Assembly (NCBI GenBank): GCA_934162205.1 | Contig: CAKPIA010000003.1 | Coordinates: 62,001 to 126,000, forward strand | Direction of reading: 5' to 3' | DNA: 64,000 bases | Source: an uncultured Clostridia bacterium | GTDB taxonomy: Bacteria > Bacillota > Clostridia > TANB77 > CAG-508 | Part shown: positions 28,501-37,585 of the stretch, piece after piece | Position numbering within the stretch: the first letter of the stretch is position 1 | How the letters are laid out: every line of letters starts with the position of its first letter | Position numbers and translations under genes: made by a program | The notes under the pieces: generated by a model | What the model saw: the letters and a program-made list of their open reading frames with translations, nothing else | What the model was told of the DNA's origin: nothing | Database searches by the model: none

Positions 28501-28950
28501 CAATTTCCTGCAGGATGGGAAAATGCACGAGAAATAAAATATTCTCAAGGCTATATTTCTCCTGCTCCAAGAGATTTTGTTGGTTATGGACCATTAACAG
28601 AGCCAGAAGCACTTGTTTTATATAATTTTACTCTTTTAAATAACTTTAAATTAGTTTTAGCTTATCATACTCAAGGAAAGGAAATTTATTGGCAATTTCA
28701 GAACTATACACCTCAAAATAGTTTAGCAATTGGAACAGCATTTGCAAATTCAAGTGGTTATGTTTTAGCTGATACTCCTTATAATTCTAGTTTCGCTGGT
28801 TATAAAGATTGGTTTATACAACAATATAGAAGACCTGGATTTACAATTGAAGCGGGTTTAGGAGAAAATCCTTTACCAATTTCTCAATTTAATGAAATTT
28901 ATAATGATAATATAGGTATTTTAATTCAAGGAGCTACTTTAAGTATATAA
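28483..28950 (+). pseudogene. M14 peptidase, back half separated by the integrated element
   Basis: Continues the peptidase from 20490 in frame: GVDLNLQFPAGWENAREIKY, then SPAPRDFVGYGPLTEPEA. The third zinc ligand is the His in LAYHTQG and the catalytic glutamate is in FTIEAGLGENPLP. Together with the front half it has all the catalytic residues of family M14. No ribosome site or promoter was seen at this end, so as it stands it is probably untranslated unless the element leaves. Terminated by the hairpin at 28972. Confidence 0.9.
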
Positions 28951-28971
28951 AATTTCTGTATAATATAAAAA

Positions 28972-29011
28972 AGAATAGTAACTACCAAATAATAATGATA
29001 TTTACTATTCT
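28972..29011. terminator. Bidirectional terminator between M14 and the membrane protein gene
   Basis: AGAATAGTAA (28972-28981) pairs with TTACTATTCT (29002-29011), followed by CTTTTT on the plus side and preceded by AAAAA, which gives a T run on the minus side. Confidence 0.7.
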
Positions 29012-29018
29012 CTTTTTA

Positions 29019-30716
29019 TTATGTATTTCTCATCTTTTTCTTTTTTATATAACCTACCAATAAATATCCTAATATTCCAAATAAAGTTATATAAGACACA
29101 ATATTTGCTAATTGCATTTCTTTGGTTCCTTTATATCTTAACACTAATGTTCCATTTGAATTAATTTTTGTTTCTACAAATCCTTTATCATTCATATATA
29201 AATCTAAATTTTTAGCATTACCATTTTCAGTTAATATAGCCTCATATCCTAAATAATAAATTCTAGGTAATTCAATAACTGTTTCATCTTTACAATTGGT
29301 TATTTCTGCTTTTAAAGATGGTGTATTATTTTCTAACATAGAAATTTTAGCATTTCCACTTATAACTAAAATATCATTATTTCTTTTATCAAAATATTTT
29401 TTATTTTTTTGAGTTGCCATTGGCAAATATTCTCTTTCCCATCCCATACCAGATATAGAAACATCAATATCATTCATATTTCTATTTTCAAATATGTCAA
29501 AATTATAAGCATTATATACTGTATAGCCATTAAATAATAAGACTATTATTAATATTATTATTTTTTCAATTTTTCTATTAAAATTCTTAAAAGCAAGTCC
29601 TGCTAATATACTTAAGCATAATAACAAAACAGATTCTAATCTCCAAGCAAATTGTATCATTACAAATGTTTTTGGCAAGATTATCCATGGACACAATTTT
29701 GACATTAAAAATGTACATATAATAGTTGCAAATAATATAAATTTAAAAAAGTTTTTTTGTTCTATTTCTTTAAATATTTTTTTATTAAACAAAATCGTTC
29801 CAATAGCTAATATAACCCCTAATATGTTCAAATAATATGTTATATTAGAAAACTTGCCACAAGGTTCTTGTTTGAAAAAGTCTTTTATTCCCATTGCAGA
29901 ATTTACTATTGTCCCTCTATTAGTCATACTGTCACCTTCAAAAACAGTATAAATTTTTAATGACTTATGTTGTAAAATAGGAACAGTAAATGTTGCTGTT
30001 AATAGTAATATTATTATTGATGAAAACACCAACAATTTTATATTTTCTTTTTTAAATACTTTTTTAATATTTAATAATAAATATATAAATATAAATGCAG
30101 TAAAATAAACAGCTAAAACTAAATGCGAATTAATTATTCCTACATATCCTAATATAAACCATAAATAAAAATATTTTTTATCACCATAAAACAGTTCGTA
30201 TATTCCCAACATTATCATTGGCATAAAAATAAATATCAATGACTCTGCTAATGAATCTCTTACAAAAACTTCTGTTAGCATATATGGAAAAGATAAGTAA
30301 AATATTGCAGATATTAATGCAGAAAATTTATTTTTAAATATTTTATTTACCAATTTATACATCATAACAGCAGACAAAAAATATACGATAAAATGAATTA
30401 TCTTTAATCCCCATATAACATTTCCATTAAGTACTAATGTAATTAATGCCGTAGAAAAATGTGCTAGTCTAGGATAAAAAATCCTTGAAGCATATCCAAA
30501 ATCATGTGCTATTATAGGTAGTATATTTGATAATGTTCCTTGTTTTATACTTGTATATATTGAAAATATATTACTCATATGAAAGTCTGTATCATTTCCT
30601 TTTATATACTTATTTGAAAAAATGTATGGTATCATTATTAAAAATGTTACACTAAACAATATTACATATGGATTTTTTAATACATTGCTATATAATTTCT
30701 TTATAAATTTTTTCAC
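29019..30716 (-). CDS. Polytopic membrane protein, GT-C glycosyltransferase-like
   Basis: 565 residues with about 12 hydrophobic segments and a C-terminal soluble beta-rich domain before a last helix. The first loop contains KGNDTDFHMSNIFSIYTSIKQG, which resembles the acidic-motif loop of the family annotated as PTPS-related membrane proteins (YfhO/GT-C type). Such proteins may add sugars from lipid-linked donors to the cell wall or teichoic acids. It stands alone with terminators or gaps on both sides. Family call moderate; substrate unknown. Confidence 0.7.
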   Translation of the reverse strand: MKKFIKKLYSNVLKNPYVILFSVTFLIMIPYIFSNKYIKGNDTDFHMSNIFSIYTSIKQGTLSNILPIIAHDFGYASRIFYPRLAHFSTALITLVLNGNVIWGLKIIHFIVYFLSAVMMYKLVNKIFKNKFSALISAIFYLSFPYMLTEVFVRDSLAESLIFIFMPMIMLGIYELFYGDKKYFYLWFILGYVGIINSHLVLAVYFTAFIFIYLLLNIKKVFKKENIKLLVFSSIIILLLTATFTVPILQHKSLKIYTVFEGDSMTNRGTIVNSAMGIKDFFKQEPCGKFSNITYYLNILGVILAIGTILFNKKIFKEIEQKNFFKFILFATIICTFLMSKLCPWIILPKTFVMIQFAWRLESVLLLCLSILAGLAFKNFNRKIEKIIILIIVLLFNGYTVYNAYNFDIFENRNMNDIDVSISGMGWEREYLPMATQKNKKYFDKRNNDILVISGNAKISMLENNTPSLKAEITNCKDETVIELPRIYYLGYEAILTENGNAKNLDLYMNDKGFVETKINSNGTLVLRYKGTKEMQLANIVSYITLFGILGYLLVGYIKKKKMRNT

Positions 30717-30799
30717 TTTTGCTCTCCTTTTCTATTAGTAAAGAAATTATAACACAATGTTTTTGTACAGTCTACAAAAAATAAAAATATAAAGAGGAT

Positions 30800-31397
30800 T
30801 TATTCATCCTCTTCATACTCATTTTCTATATTATTATCAAATGTTTCATCATATTCGAATTCATATGATTCATCTTTTTTAGGTTTTATCGGTTCTTTTT
30901 TTGGTCTAGCATCTTTTTTGTTTTCTGTTGCTTTTGCAGTATTCTTTTTAATTTCTTTTATTAATTGTTCACTTGTAGCTTTTTTGTTTTGTATACATTT
31001 ATTCATCATATTATTTGTCTTATCTAATAAATCTGGTATATAATCTAATATTTTGTCAAATGATGATGAATGATTTACAGGTAGTAATCTTACATTATTT
31101 GCTTGTACCACTAAAAATGCTATAGGATTTATTGTAACACCGAGCACCACTTCCTCCACCAAATGGTAATTTATATTGAATCGATTCTTCTTTATCTCTC
31201 TTTTTATATTCATCTATTGTTTCACCTTTAAACTCGCTACCACCTGCTGCAAAACCAAAAGATACTTTAGATATAGGAATTATTATAATATTATTTGAAG
31301 TTTCTATAGGCTCTCCTATAATAGTATTCACATCTACCATATCTTGAATACTATTCATAGCTGTAACCATAAGACCTTCTATTGGATGTTCTGACAT
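30800..31397 (-). CDS. ytfJ: YtfJ/GerW-family sporulation protein, +1 frameshifted at CGG
   Basis: Reconstructed 198 residues. It starts MSEHPIEGLMVTAMNSIQDM and has SFGFAAGGSEFKG and GGGSGAGVTINPIAFLVV, the clear YtfJ pattern, then a charged C-terminal tail. At 31142 an extra C before GGT makes the zero frame read GCT CGG TGT, and it stops 14 codons further on; skipping C yields the conserved GAGVTINP. Length is 199 codons plus exactly one base. Two ATGs are close; the second (31397) has the better spaced GGAG. It overlaps the DUF2953 gene upstream, as in the Bacillus ytfI-ytfJ pair. Confidence 0.9.
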
Positions 31398-31977
31398 ATT
31401 TCTCATCTCTCCTTTTTTTATTTAAAATATACATTACATAAATAATATGTATCATTTTTATATTAAATATACAGTTTAATTCTATATTTAATAAATTTTG
31501 ATTCAAATAAATTGGTTTTATATCTATTTTTTGTTTTTCTATATTTTTTATTTGATTTCTTAACATGATGGGTATTATGCCAGATATTATTCCAAATATT
31601 ATTGATGTAAGTGCTGAATTTTCTGTACCTATTTCTACTTTTAAATTCAATTCTTCAAAAATTATTTTTAAGTTTTTTAAAACATCAAATACATTTACAT
31701 CAAATTTTACATCTTTTAGTATTAATTTTTTCTCTAATTTTTTTATTTTATTTTCTAATTTCAATTTTTCAAGTTTTTCTTTTGTAATATTTATTTTTAA
31801 TATTCTTAAAAACTTTAATACATATAGTTTAACTTCTATATCATAATTTTCTTGTAAATGCCTTTCTTCTACTTTATATGATGTGAATTTAATATTTTTA
31901 ATATTTATTTTTATTCTTGAAAAAGCAATTAAAAGTAATAGTGTTAGTAAAACTATAATTAATAATAAAAAAAACAA
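31351..31977 (-). CDS. ytfI: DUF2953 membrane-anchored protein (YtfI-like)
   Basis: 208 residues: one N-terminal membrane helix (residues 1-19) and a beta-rich external domain with a Lys/Glu helical segment, plus a weak hydrophobic region around 125-140. It starts at TTG with AAGGGGG upstream. It overlaps ytfJ by 47 bases, the same pairing as ytfI-ytfJ in Bacillus, where both are sporulation linked. Function unknown. Confidence 0.8.
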   Translation of the reverse strand: MFFLLLIIVLLTLLLLIAFSRIKINIKNIKFTSYKVEERHLQENYDIEVKLYVLKFLRILKINITKEKLEKLKLENKIKKLEKKLILKDVKFDVNVFDVLKNLKIIFEELNLKVEIGTENSALTSIIFGIISGIIPIMLRNQIKNIEKQKIDIKPIYLNQNLLNIELNCIFNIKMIHIIYVMYILNKKRRDEKYVRTSNRRSYGYSYE

Positions 31978-32029
31978 TATTATCGCCCCCTTAGAAGCTT
32001 TAATATTATTTTTTCCTCTTTTTATTTTT

Positions 32030-32788
32030 TTAATCTTGATTTTTATTATTTTTTTCTACTAAGATATCAGAAAATAATTCTTCTTGAACTGTTACAACTT
32101 TACTTCTTCTAGATAATTCTAATAATCCAGAAAAAGCTGTTACTACTTCTTGTTTATTATGTTTTTTTATTGAAAACATTTTGTTAAATACAAATTTTTT
32201 ACTTTTTACTAAAACTCTTAGCATTTCTTTTACTTTACTTGCTACTGTATATGTATCTGTTATAGCTATTTTTTCAATATTTTGAGCATTTACATTTACT
32301 TTTTCTTCATTTCTTTTAATTATATTACTATATAATTCTGGTATAAGTTTATTGTCATAATCTTTTTCTAATTTTTGTTTTGGTAGTTCTATTTCTTCTT
32401 GTAATTTATATATTCTATCTGAATAAATCTGAAAATTCTCTCTTAGTTTTTTTGTTATTTCTTTATATTTTTTATATTCTATAATTCTTCTAATTAATTC
32501 CTCTTCAGAAACTTCTTCTTCCTCAACATCTTGTTTTGGTAATAAATTTTTTGATTTAATATACAAAAGTGTTGTTGCCATAACTAAAAACTCACTAGTA
32601 ATCTCTAAGTTTTCTTCTTCCATTTGTTTTATAAATTGTATGTACTGATCTGTTATTTCGCTTAAATTTATATCATATATGTCCATTTTGTTTTTGTCTA
32701 TTAAATGACATAATAAATCCAATGGGCCTTCAAAGTTATCTATTTTTATTGCATATTTATTTGTTTCTAGTGTTAATATATTAGGCAT
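32030..32788 (-). CDS. scpA: Segregation and condensation protein A
   Basis: 252 residues. The kleisin N-terminal motif is clear: YAIKIDNFEGPLDLLCHLIDKNKMDIYDI, followed by ISEITDQYIQFI-like and LVMATTLLYIKSKNLLP, and a C-terminal winged-helix half. ScpA bridges the SMC heads during chromosome condensation. It overlaps recX by 8 bases. The usual partner gene scpB does not follow: DUF2953 begins 52 bases downstream. Confidence 0.93.
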   Translation of the reverse strand: MPNILTLETNKYAIKIDNFEGPLDLLCHLIDKNKMDIYDINLSEITDQYIQFIKQMEEENLEITSEFLVMATTLLYIKSKNLLPKQDVEEEEVSEEELIRRIIEYKKYKEITKKLRENFQIYSDRIYKLQEEIELPKQKLEKDYDNKLIPELYSNIIKRNEEKVNVNAQNIEKIAITDTYTVASKVKEMLRVLVKSKKFVFNKMFSIKKHNKQEVVTAFSGLLELSRRSKVVTVQEELFSDILVEKNNKNQD

Positions 32789-33236
32789 CTTCTTCTCCTT
32801 CTAAAGCTTCTTTTATATTTTCAGATTTATATCCTTTTTTTAATAAATATTGTTTTATTTCTTCTATTTCCATAGAACTTGATTTTTTATTTATAATATT
32901 TTTAGCAGATTTTATTTCGTATTCTTCTAAATCATCTCTATTGTTGTAAATATAATCTTCTATTATATTTCTATTAATTCCTTTTGAAATTAATTTATAT
33001 TCAATTTCTCTAATTGATAAATTCTTTAGATTTATAAATTCGTAAACTAATTTTTTTATGTATTCTTCATCATTTATATATTTTGCTTCTTTTAAATAGT
33101 CTATAATATCATCTAACATCTCATTATCAATTGTACTTGAAAATTTTTTTCTCACTTCATATTCTGTTCTTTTTTTAAACATTATGTACTTTAATACTTT
33201 TGTTTTTTCTTTGTCAAATTCTTCTATTGTATACAT
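32781..33236 (-). CDS. recX: RecX, modulator of RecA
   Basis: 151 residues. Three tandem helical repeats: LKYIMFKKRTEYEVRKKF, EFINLKNLSIREIEYKLISKGI and AKNIINKKSSSMEIEEIKQYLLKKGY, the RecX fold. It lies 213 bases downstream of recA on the same strand, with a terminator between. The final ATGCC overlaps the scpA start. Probably limits RecA filament growth. Confidence 0.9.
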   Translation of the reverse strand: MYTIEEFDKEKTKVLKYIMFKKRTEYEVRKKFSSTIDNEMLDDIIDYLKEAKYINDEEYIKKLVYEFINLKNLSIREIEYKLISKGINRNIIEDYIYNNRDDLEEYEIKSAKNIINKKSSSMEIEEIKQYLLKKGYKSENIKEALEGEEDA

Positions 33237-33381
33237 ATCTTCCTTCTTTCTGGTACTAATTTTACTATATTAAGCTTAAAATATCAAGAATAAAATTTAA
33301 TGAATTTAAAAAGTCTTAATTTCTATTTTAAATTATGTTTTAAAAGATATAAATTTTAATTTGGGGTAAAAATGCTAAAGT

Positions 33382-33426
33382 AAAAGGATAAAATCTGTTA
33401 TAAAAACAAATTCTATCCTTCTTTTG
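33382..33426 (-). terminator. Terminator after recA
   Basis: AAAAGGATA (33382-33390) pairs with TATCCTT (33414-33420) and the adjacent T/A runs, 24 bases past the recA stop. Some read-through to recX is likely because recX has no strong promoter that I could see. Confidence 0.6.
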
Positions 33427-33449
33427 GTCTCATACATTAAAATTTTATC

Positions 33450-34499
33450 TTATTCTTCAGTATCATCTTCGTCTTCCTGTATTTCTTCTCCTAAACTTTG
33501 TTCAAAAGCTTTTGCAAAATTATCTCTAACTTTATTTTCAACTTCTGCCAAAATTTCTGGATTTTCTTTTAAATATTTTTTAACATTTTCTCTACCTTGA
33601 CCGATTCTATCTCCATTATAGCTAAACCAAGATCCACTTTTTTCAATAATATCTAGATTAACAGCCATATCTAATATATTCCCTGCTTTTGAAATTCCTT
33701 CTCCATATACTATATCAAATTCTGCCTCTCTAAATGGTGGAGCAACTTTATTTTTTATAACTTTAACTCTTACTCTATTTCCTTTTACTTCTCCATCTTG
33801 TTTTATATTTTCTATTTTTCTTATATCAAGTCTTACAGATGCATAGAATTTAAGAGCTCTACCACCTGTTGTTGTTTCTGGGTTTCCAAACATTACTCCA
33901 ATTTTTTCTCTTAATTGGTTTATAAATATAATAACAGTTTTTGATTTGTTAATAGCTCCTGCCAATTTTCTTAAAGCTTGTGACATAAGTCTTGCTTGTA
34001 GTCCCATATGAGAATCTCCCATATCACCATCTATTTCTGCTTTTGGTACTAATGCAGCAACAGAGTCTACTACTATTACATCTAATGCACCACTTCTAAC
34101 TAATGCTTCTGTTATTTCTAATGCTTGTTCTCCTGTATCTGGTTGAGATACTATTAAATTATCTATATCTACTCCTAATTTTTTTGCATATACTGGATCT
34201 AAGGCATGCTCTGCATCTATAAATGCTGCTTCTCCACCCATTTTTTGTGCTTCTGCTATTACATGTAATGCAAGTGTTGTTTTACCAGATGATTCTGGTC
34301 CAAATACTTCTATAATTCTTCCTCTAGGTACACCACCTATACCTAATGCTATATCTAAACTCAATGCTCCAGTAGGTATTGCTTCTACTTCCATTGTTTT
34401 AAATTCTCCTAATTTCATTACTGAACCTTTTCCAAATTGTTTTTCTATTTGGCTCATTGCCATTTCTAGTGCTTTCTTTTTTTCTGTATTTTCTCCCAT
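33450..34499 (-). CDS. recA: RecA recombinase
   Basis: 349 residues. Walker A GPESSGKTT (about 66-74), AEHALDP, Walker B VIVVDSVAALVP, the L1 region MGLQARLMSQALRKL, NQLREKIGVMFGNPETTTGG and an acidic tail. Start at 34499 is set by AGGAGG; the longer frame adds six residues made of the ribosome site itself. The promoter has an inverted repeat over the -10. Intact and typical. Confidence 0.98.
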   Translation of the reverse strand: MGENTEKKKALEMAMSQIEKQFGKGSVMKLGEFKTMEVEAIPTGALSLDIALGIGGVPRGRIIEVFGPESSGKTTLALHVIAEAQKMGGEAAFIDAEHALDPVYAKKLGVDIDNLIVSQPDTGEQALEITEALVRSGALDVIVVDSVAALVPKAEIDGDMGDSHMGLQARLMSQALRKLAGAINKSKTVIIFINQLREKIGVMFGNPETTTGGRALKFYASVRLDIRKIENIKQDGEVKGNRVRVKVIKNKVAPPFREAEFDIVYGEGISKAGNILDMAVNLDIIEKSGSWFSYNGDRIGQGRENVKKYLKENPEILAEVENKVRDNFAKAFEQSLGEEIQEDEDDTEE

Positions 34500-34527
34500 G
34501 TTTTTTCCTCCTAACATTAAACTTTTG

Positions 34528-34567
34528 TTTGGTATCTGTATTATATACCAAATTTTTGTTTTGTCAA
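34528..34567 (-). promoter_or_regulatory. recA promoter with inverted repeat TTTGGTAT-9-ATACCAAA
   Basis: On the minus strand TTGACA (34567-34562) and TATAAT (34545-34540) are 16 bases apart. A perfect 8-bp inverted repeat (34528-34535 and 34545-34552) brackets the -10, an arrangement expected for a repressor site. It does not match the GAAC-4-GTTC type LexA box of Firmicutes. Confidence 0.75.
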
Positions 34568-34584
34568 TACTTTTTTATAAAAAA

Positions 34585-36165
34585 TTATTTGTACCATGAT
34601 TTTATATTGTTATATAAATTAAACCAATTAGAATTTATGTCTCCTGTTAAATTATCACTAAATAATACCATGGTTTTTCCTGTACATATGCTAACATATG
34701 GTATATCATTTTTATATACTTCTTCTAGTCTTGCAAATTTTTCTTTTAATAATTTTTCATCTGTTATATTATTTAATTCTTGCATAATTTTAGCTGTTTC
34801 TTCATTATTATAATTAGCTAAGTTATTATCACCAAAAAATGTTGTTAAATCTGGATTTACAGACATATACATAGTACTTATTATCATATCATAATTTTTG
34901 TTTTGTAAATAATTATTATATTGATCTTCATTTGCTTTTATTATTGTTATTCTAATTCCTTGATTATCTAACTGATTTTTTATATTTTCAGCAATTGAAA
35001 TACCATTTGAATTACTTGCCTTAACCACTAAATTAAATGATAATTTTTGATTTTTTCCATCAATATTTTTTTGCCAATAACTATTTTTATAATTCCATCC
35101 ATTATCAACTAAAATCTGTTTTGCATTATCCGTGTTGTACTCGTATCCTAATTTTGTATCTTTATATAACCAACTTCCAAAATCAAGTGGATATGAAGAT
35201 GTATAGGCTTTATCTGCAAATATATTTGAAACTATATTTTGTTTATCTATTGAATACGCAATTGCTTGTCTTACTTCTATGTCTGATAATGCATTATTTT
35301 GCATATTAAATGCAATAAAAGTATGCTCTCTATTTTTTATTTCTTTATAATTATATCCTATTGTTCCTACATAATTTTGAAAGTTTGCATTAGTCGTACT
35401 TATAAAATCTACACTTCCTAATTTAAATGCATTATATACTTCTCCCATTGATGAATATAAATTCACAGAAATTTTTTGTAAAAATAAATTTTCTTTTTTC
35501 CACCAATTTGAATTTTGTTCTAATACAATCATTTTATCTTGTACATCAGATATTTTATACATACCTGTTCCAACTATTTTTTTATTTTTATCTGTATTTA
35601 AAAAGTCTTCTCCTTCAAAATAGTCCTTGCTTATTATTGGAAATGTTAAATTGTATTCAAAAAACGGTACATTTCTATCTAATTTTATTTTTACTGTATT
35701 TTTATCTACAACTTCGACTCCTGATACATATTGTACGTTATAGGAATAAATTGAACTTGTATCTTTTAACCTATCTATTGTAAATCTAACATCATCAGCT
35801 GTAAATTGCTTTCCATTTGACCAATTAACATTTTCTCTTAATTTTATTATATATGTATTATCTGCTGTTTTTGCCCATTCTGTTGCTAATGCTCCCTCTG
35901 CTTTAAAATCTTCTGTAATATTTATTAATGGGTCAAATATCAATTTGGATATTTCTTGCACATTTCTATTTTTACTTATAATAGGATTTATATTGTCAAG
36001 TTGAGAAATTGATAAGTTAAGTTCTTTACTTTTTTCTTGATTACTTGTTTGTTCTTGGTCAATTCCTTTTGTTCCAGAATCATTATTTTTTATTTTATAT
36101 ACAGCAAATATTATTATAATTATAATAAATACTAAGAATATATATTTAAAAAAATTATTTTTCAT
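34585..36165 (-). CDS. Family 5 (peptide-type) solute-binding protein, membrane-anchored
   Basis: 526 residues. An N-terminal hydrophobic segment (6-23) has no lipobox cysteine, so it is a membrane anchor or unusual signal. Then comes the OppA-like fold: LIFDPLINI, KLRENVNWSNGKQFTADDVRFTIDR, GTGMYKI, RQAIAYSIDKQNIV and a C-terminal YDMIISTMYM region. No permease or ATPase genes are nearby, so it is an orphan receptor sitting between recA and spoVS. The ligand is probably a peptide. Confidence 0.88.
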   Translation of the reverse strand: MKNNFFKYIFLVFIIIIIIFAVYKIKNNDSGTKGIDQEQTSNQEKSKELNLSISQLDNINPIISKNRNVQEISKLIFDPLINITEDFKAEGALATEWAKTADNTYIIKLRENVNWSNGKQFTADDVRFTIDRLKDTSSIYSYNVQYVSGVEVVDKNTVKIKLDRNVPFFEYNLTFPIISKDYFEGEDFLNTDKNKKIVGTGMYKISDVQDKMIVLEQNSNWWKKENLFLQKISVNLYSSMGEVYNAFKLGSVDFISTTNANFQNYVGTIGYNYKEIKNREHTFIAFNMQNNALSDIEVRQAIAYSIDKQNIVSNIFADKAYTSSYPLDFGSWLYKDTKLGYEYNTDNAKQILVDNGWNYKNSYWQKNIDGKNQKLSFNLVVKASNSNGISIAENIKNQLDNQGIRITIIKANEDQYNNYLQNKNYDMIISTMYMSVNPDLTTFFGDNNLANYNNEETAKIMQELNNITDEKLLKEKFARLEEVYKNDIPYVSICTGKTMVLFSDNLTGDINSNWFNLYNNIKSWYK

Positions 36166-36265
36166 ATTTCACCTCTTTTTTACAAAGTAATAATACATTA
36201 AACTAATATTTTTTTCAAGATTTTTTAAAACAAATTTATAAAATAAATTTTCTGTAGAGTGTAAT

Positions 36266-36307
36266 TTTATATATTATGAAAGTTGCATAACTTTCATAAT
36301 ATATAAA
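36266..36307. repeat. Long perfect hairpin downstream of spoVS
   Basis: A 19-bp perfect stem (36266-36284 with 36289-36307) and a GCAT loop. It is AT-rich and is followed by seven As on the plus strand. Lies just beyond the probable spoVS terminator and may back it up. Confidence 0.55.
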
Positions 36308-36309
36308 AA

Positions 36310-36337
36310 AAGACAACCACATTATTGTTTTAATGTG
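36310..36337 (-). terminator. Terminator after spoVS
   Basis: CACATTA (36318-36324) pairs with TAATGTG (36331-36337); on the minus strand the stem is followed after a few bases by a T7 run. It is 25 bases past the spoVS stop. Confidence 0.65.
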
Positions 36338-36362
36338 AATTGCCCCCAATTTATATTAAAAA

Positions 36363-36626
36363 TTATTTTCTAGATTCTACTATAAGTTTTATACCTGTTC
36401 TATCTTCCCCCTCTACTTCTACTTCTGCAAATGCAGGTATACATACTAAATCTACTCCAGCCGGTGCTACAAAACCTCTTGCTATAGCTACTGCTTTTAC
36501 TGCTTGATTTAGAGCTCCAGCTCCAATTGCTTGCATTTCTGCTTTTTGTGATTCTTTAACCAAACCTGCAATAGCTCCTGCTACTGAATTTGGGTTTGAT
36601 TTTGATGAAATTTTTAAAATTTCCAT
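36363..36626 (-). CDS. spoVS: Stage V sporulation protein S
   Basis: 87 residues, matching the highly conserved SpoVS sequence: MEILKISSKSNPNSVAGAIA at the N-terminus, then the AIGAGALNQAVKAVAIARG segment and a C-terminal GIKLIVESRK. It is an Alba-like nucleic-acid-binding fold needed for coat assembly and spore development. Located downstream of ymdB and rny as in Bacillus. GGAGGCAAAAGAAA precedes the ATG. Confidence 0.97.
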   Translation of the reverse strand: MEILKISSKSNPNSVAGAIAGLVKESQKAEMQAIGAGALNQAVKAVAIARGFVAPAGVDLVCIPAFAEVEVEGEDRTGIKLIVESRK

Positions 36627-36814
36627 TTTCTTTTGCCTCCTATAATATTAAATTTTTATTGCAACTTCTTTTTGCATTTCGTATTTTACAATATATGGAA
36701 AAATATGTCTAGCCTTTTTTGGAAATTTTTTACATTTTTCATCGTACATTTTCAATTATTTTCGACAAATAATAATTTAAGTTTTTATTATATCTTTATT
36801 TAATACAATATTGC

Positions 36815-37585
36815 TTATAATCTTACTCTTTTAATATTTTCAACTTTGTTTGTTTCATCATTAATTTCAAAAATACATCCATTAAACATACTTTTACCTA
36901 CAGCTATTCTATATCTTTCTGGTAGTGTTGTTTCAAATCTTTTTATTGATGCACTTATATCCATTCCGATAACAGAATTTTCAGGACCTGTCATCCCAAT
37001 ATCTGTTATATAACCTGTTCCATTTGGTAATATTTTTTCATCTGATGTTTGTACATGTGTATGTGTACCAAACATTGCTGTTATTTTTCCATCTAAATAA
37101 TATCCCATAGCAATTTTTTCTGCTGTTGCTTCTGCATGAAAATCTATTATTATTATATCAGCTTTATTTTTTATATTAGATATTATCTCTTTTGCTTTTA
37201 AAAATGGATTTTCTGATAAAACTCCCATATCAACTCTACCAATTAAATTTATAACCGCAATCTTTTTTCCTTTGCATTCATATATATTAAAACCTTTTCC
37301 TACAACATCTTTAGGATAATTTGCTGGTCTTATTAATTTTGGATTATCTATAAATTTAAATATATCCTTTTTTCCCCAAGTATGATTTCCCATTGTTACA
37401 ACATCAGTACCTGCACTTATTAAATCATTAAAATTCTTTTCTGTTATTCCCATACCTTCTGCTGCATTTTCTCCATTTGTTATAACAAAATCTATATTTT
37501 CTTGTTTTTTTAAGTCCTCTAATATTGATTTTACCTTTTTTACACCTATATCTCCAACGATATCTCCAATAGCTAAAATTTTCAA
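36815..37585 (-). CDS. ymdB: YmdB-type phosphodiesterase (TIGR00282 metallophosphoesterase)
   Basis: 256 residues. Metal-binding motifs GDIVGDIG, NGENAAEGMG, MGNHTWGKK, DFHAEATAEK and GTHTHVQTSDE are all present. In Bacillus YmdB acts on cyclic AMP and influences biofilm versus motility decisions. Starts at a TTG codon (37585), with AAGAAGGA at good spacing. Synteny rny-ymdB-spoVS is retained, though a small divergent gene separates rny from ymdB. Confidence 0.95.
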   Translation of the reverse strand: MKILAIGDIVGDIGVKKVKSILEDLKKQENIDFVITNGENAAEGMGITEKNFNDLISAGTDVVTMGNHTWGKKDIFKFIDNPKLIRPANYPKDVVGKGFNIYECKGKKIAVINLIGRVDMGVLSENPFLKAKEIISNIKNKADIIIIDFHAEATAEKIAMGYYLDGKITAMFGTHTHVQTSDEKILPNGTGYITDIGMTGPENSVIGMDISASIKRFETTLPERYRIAVGKSMFNGCIFEINDETNKVENIKRVRL

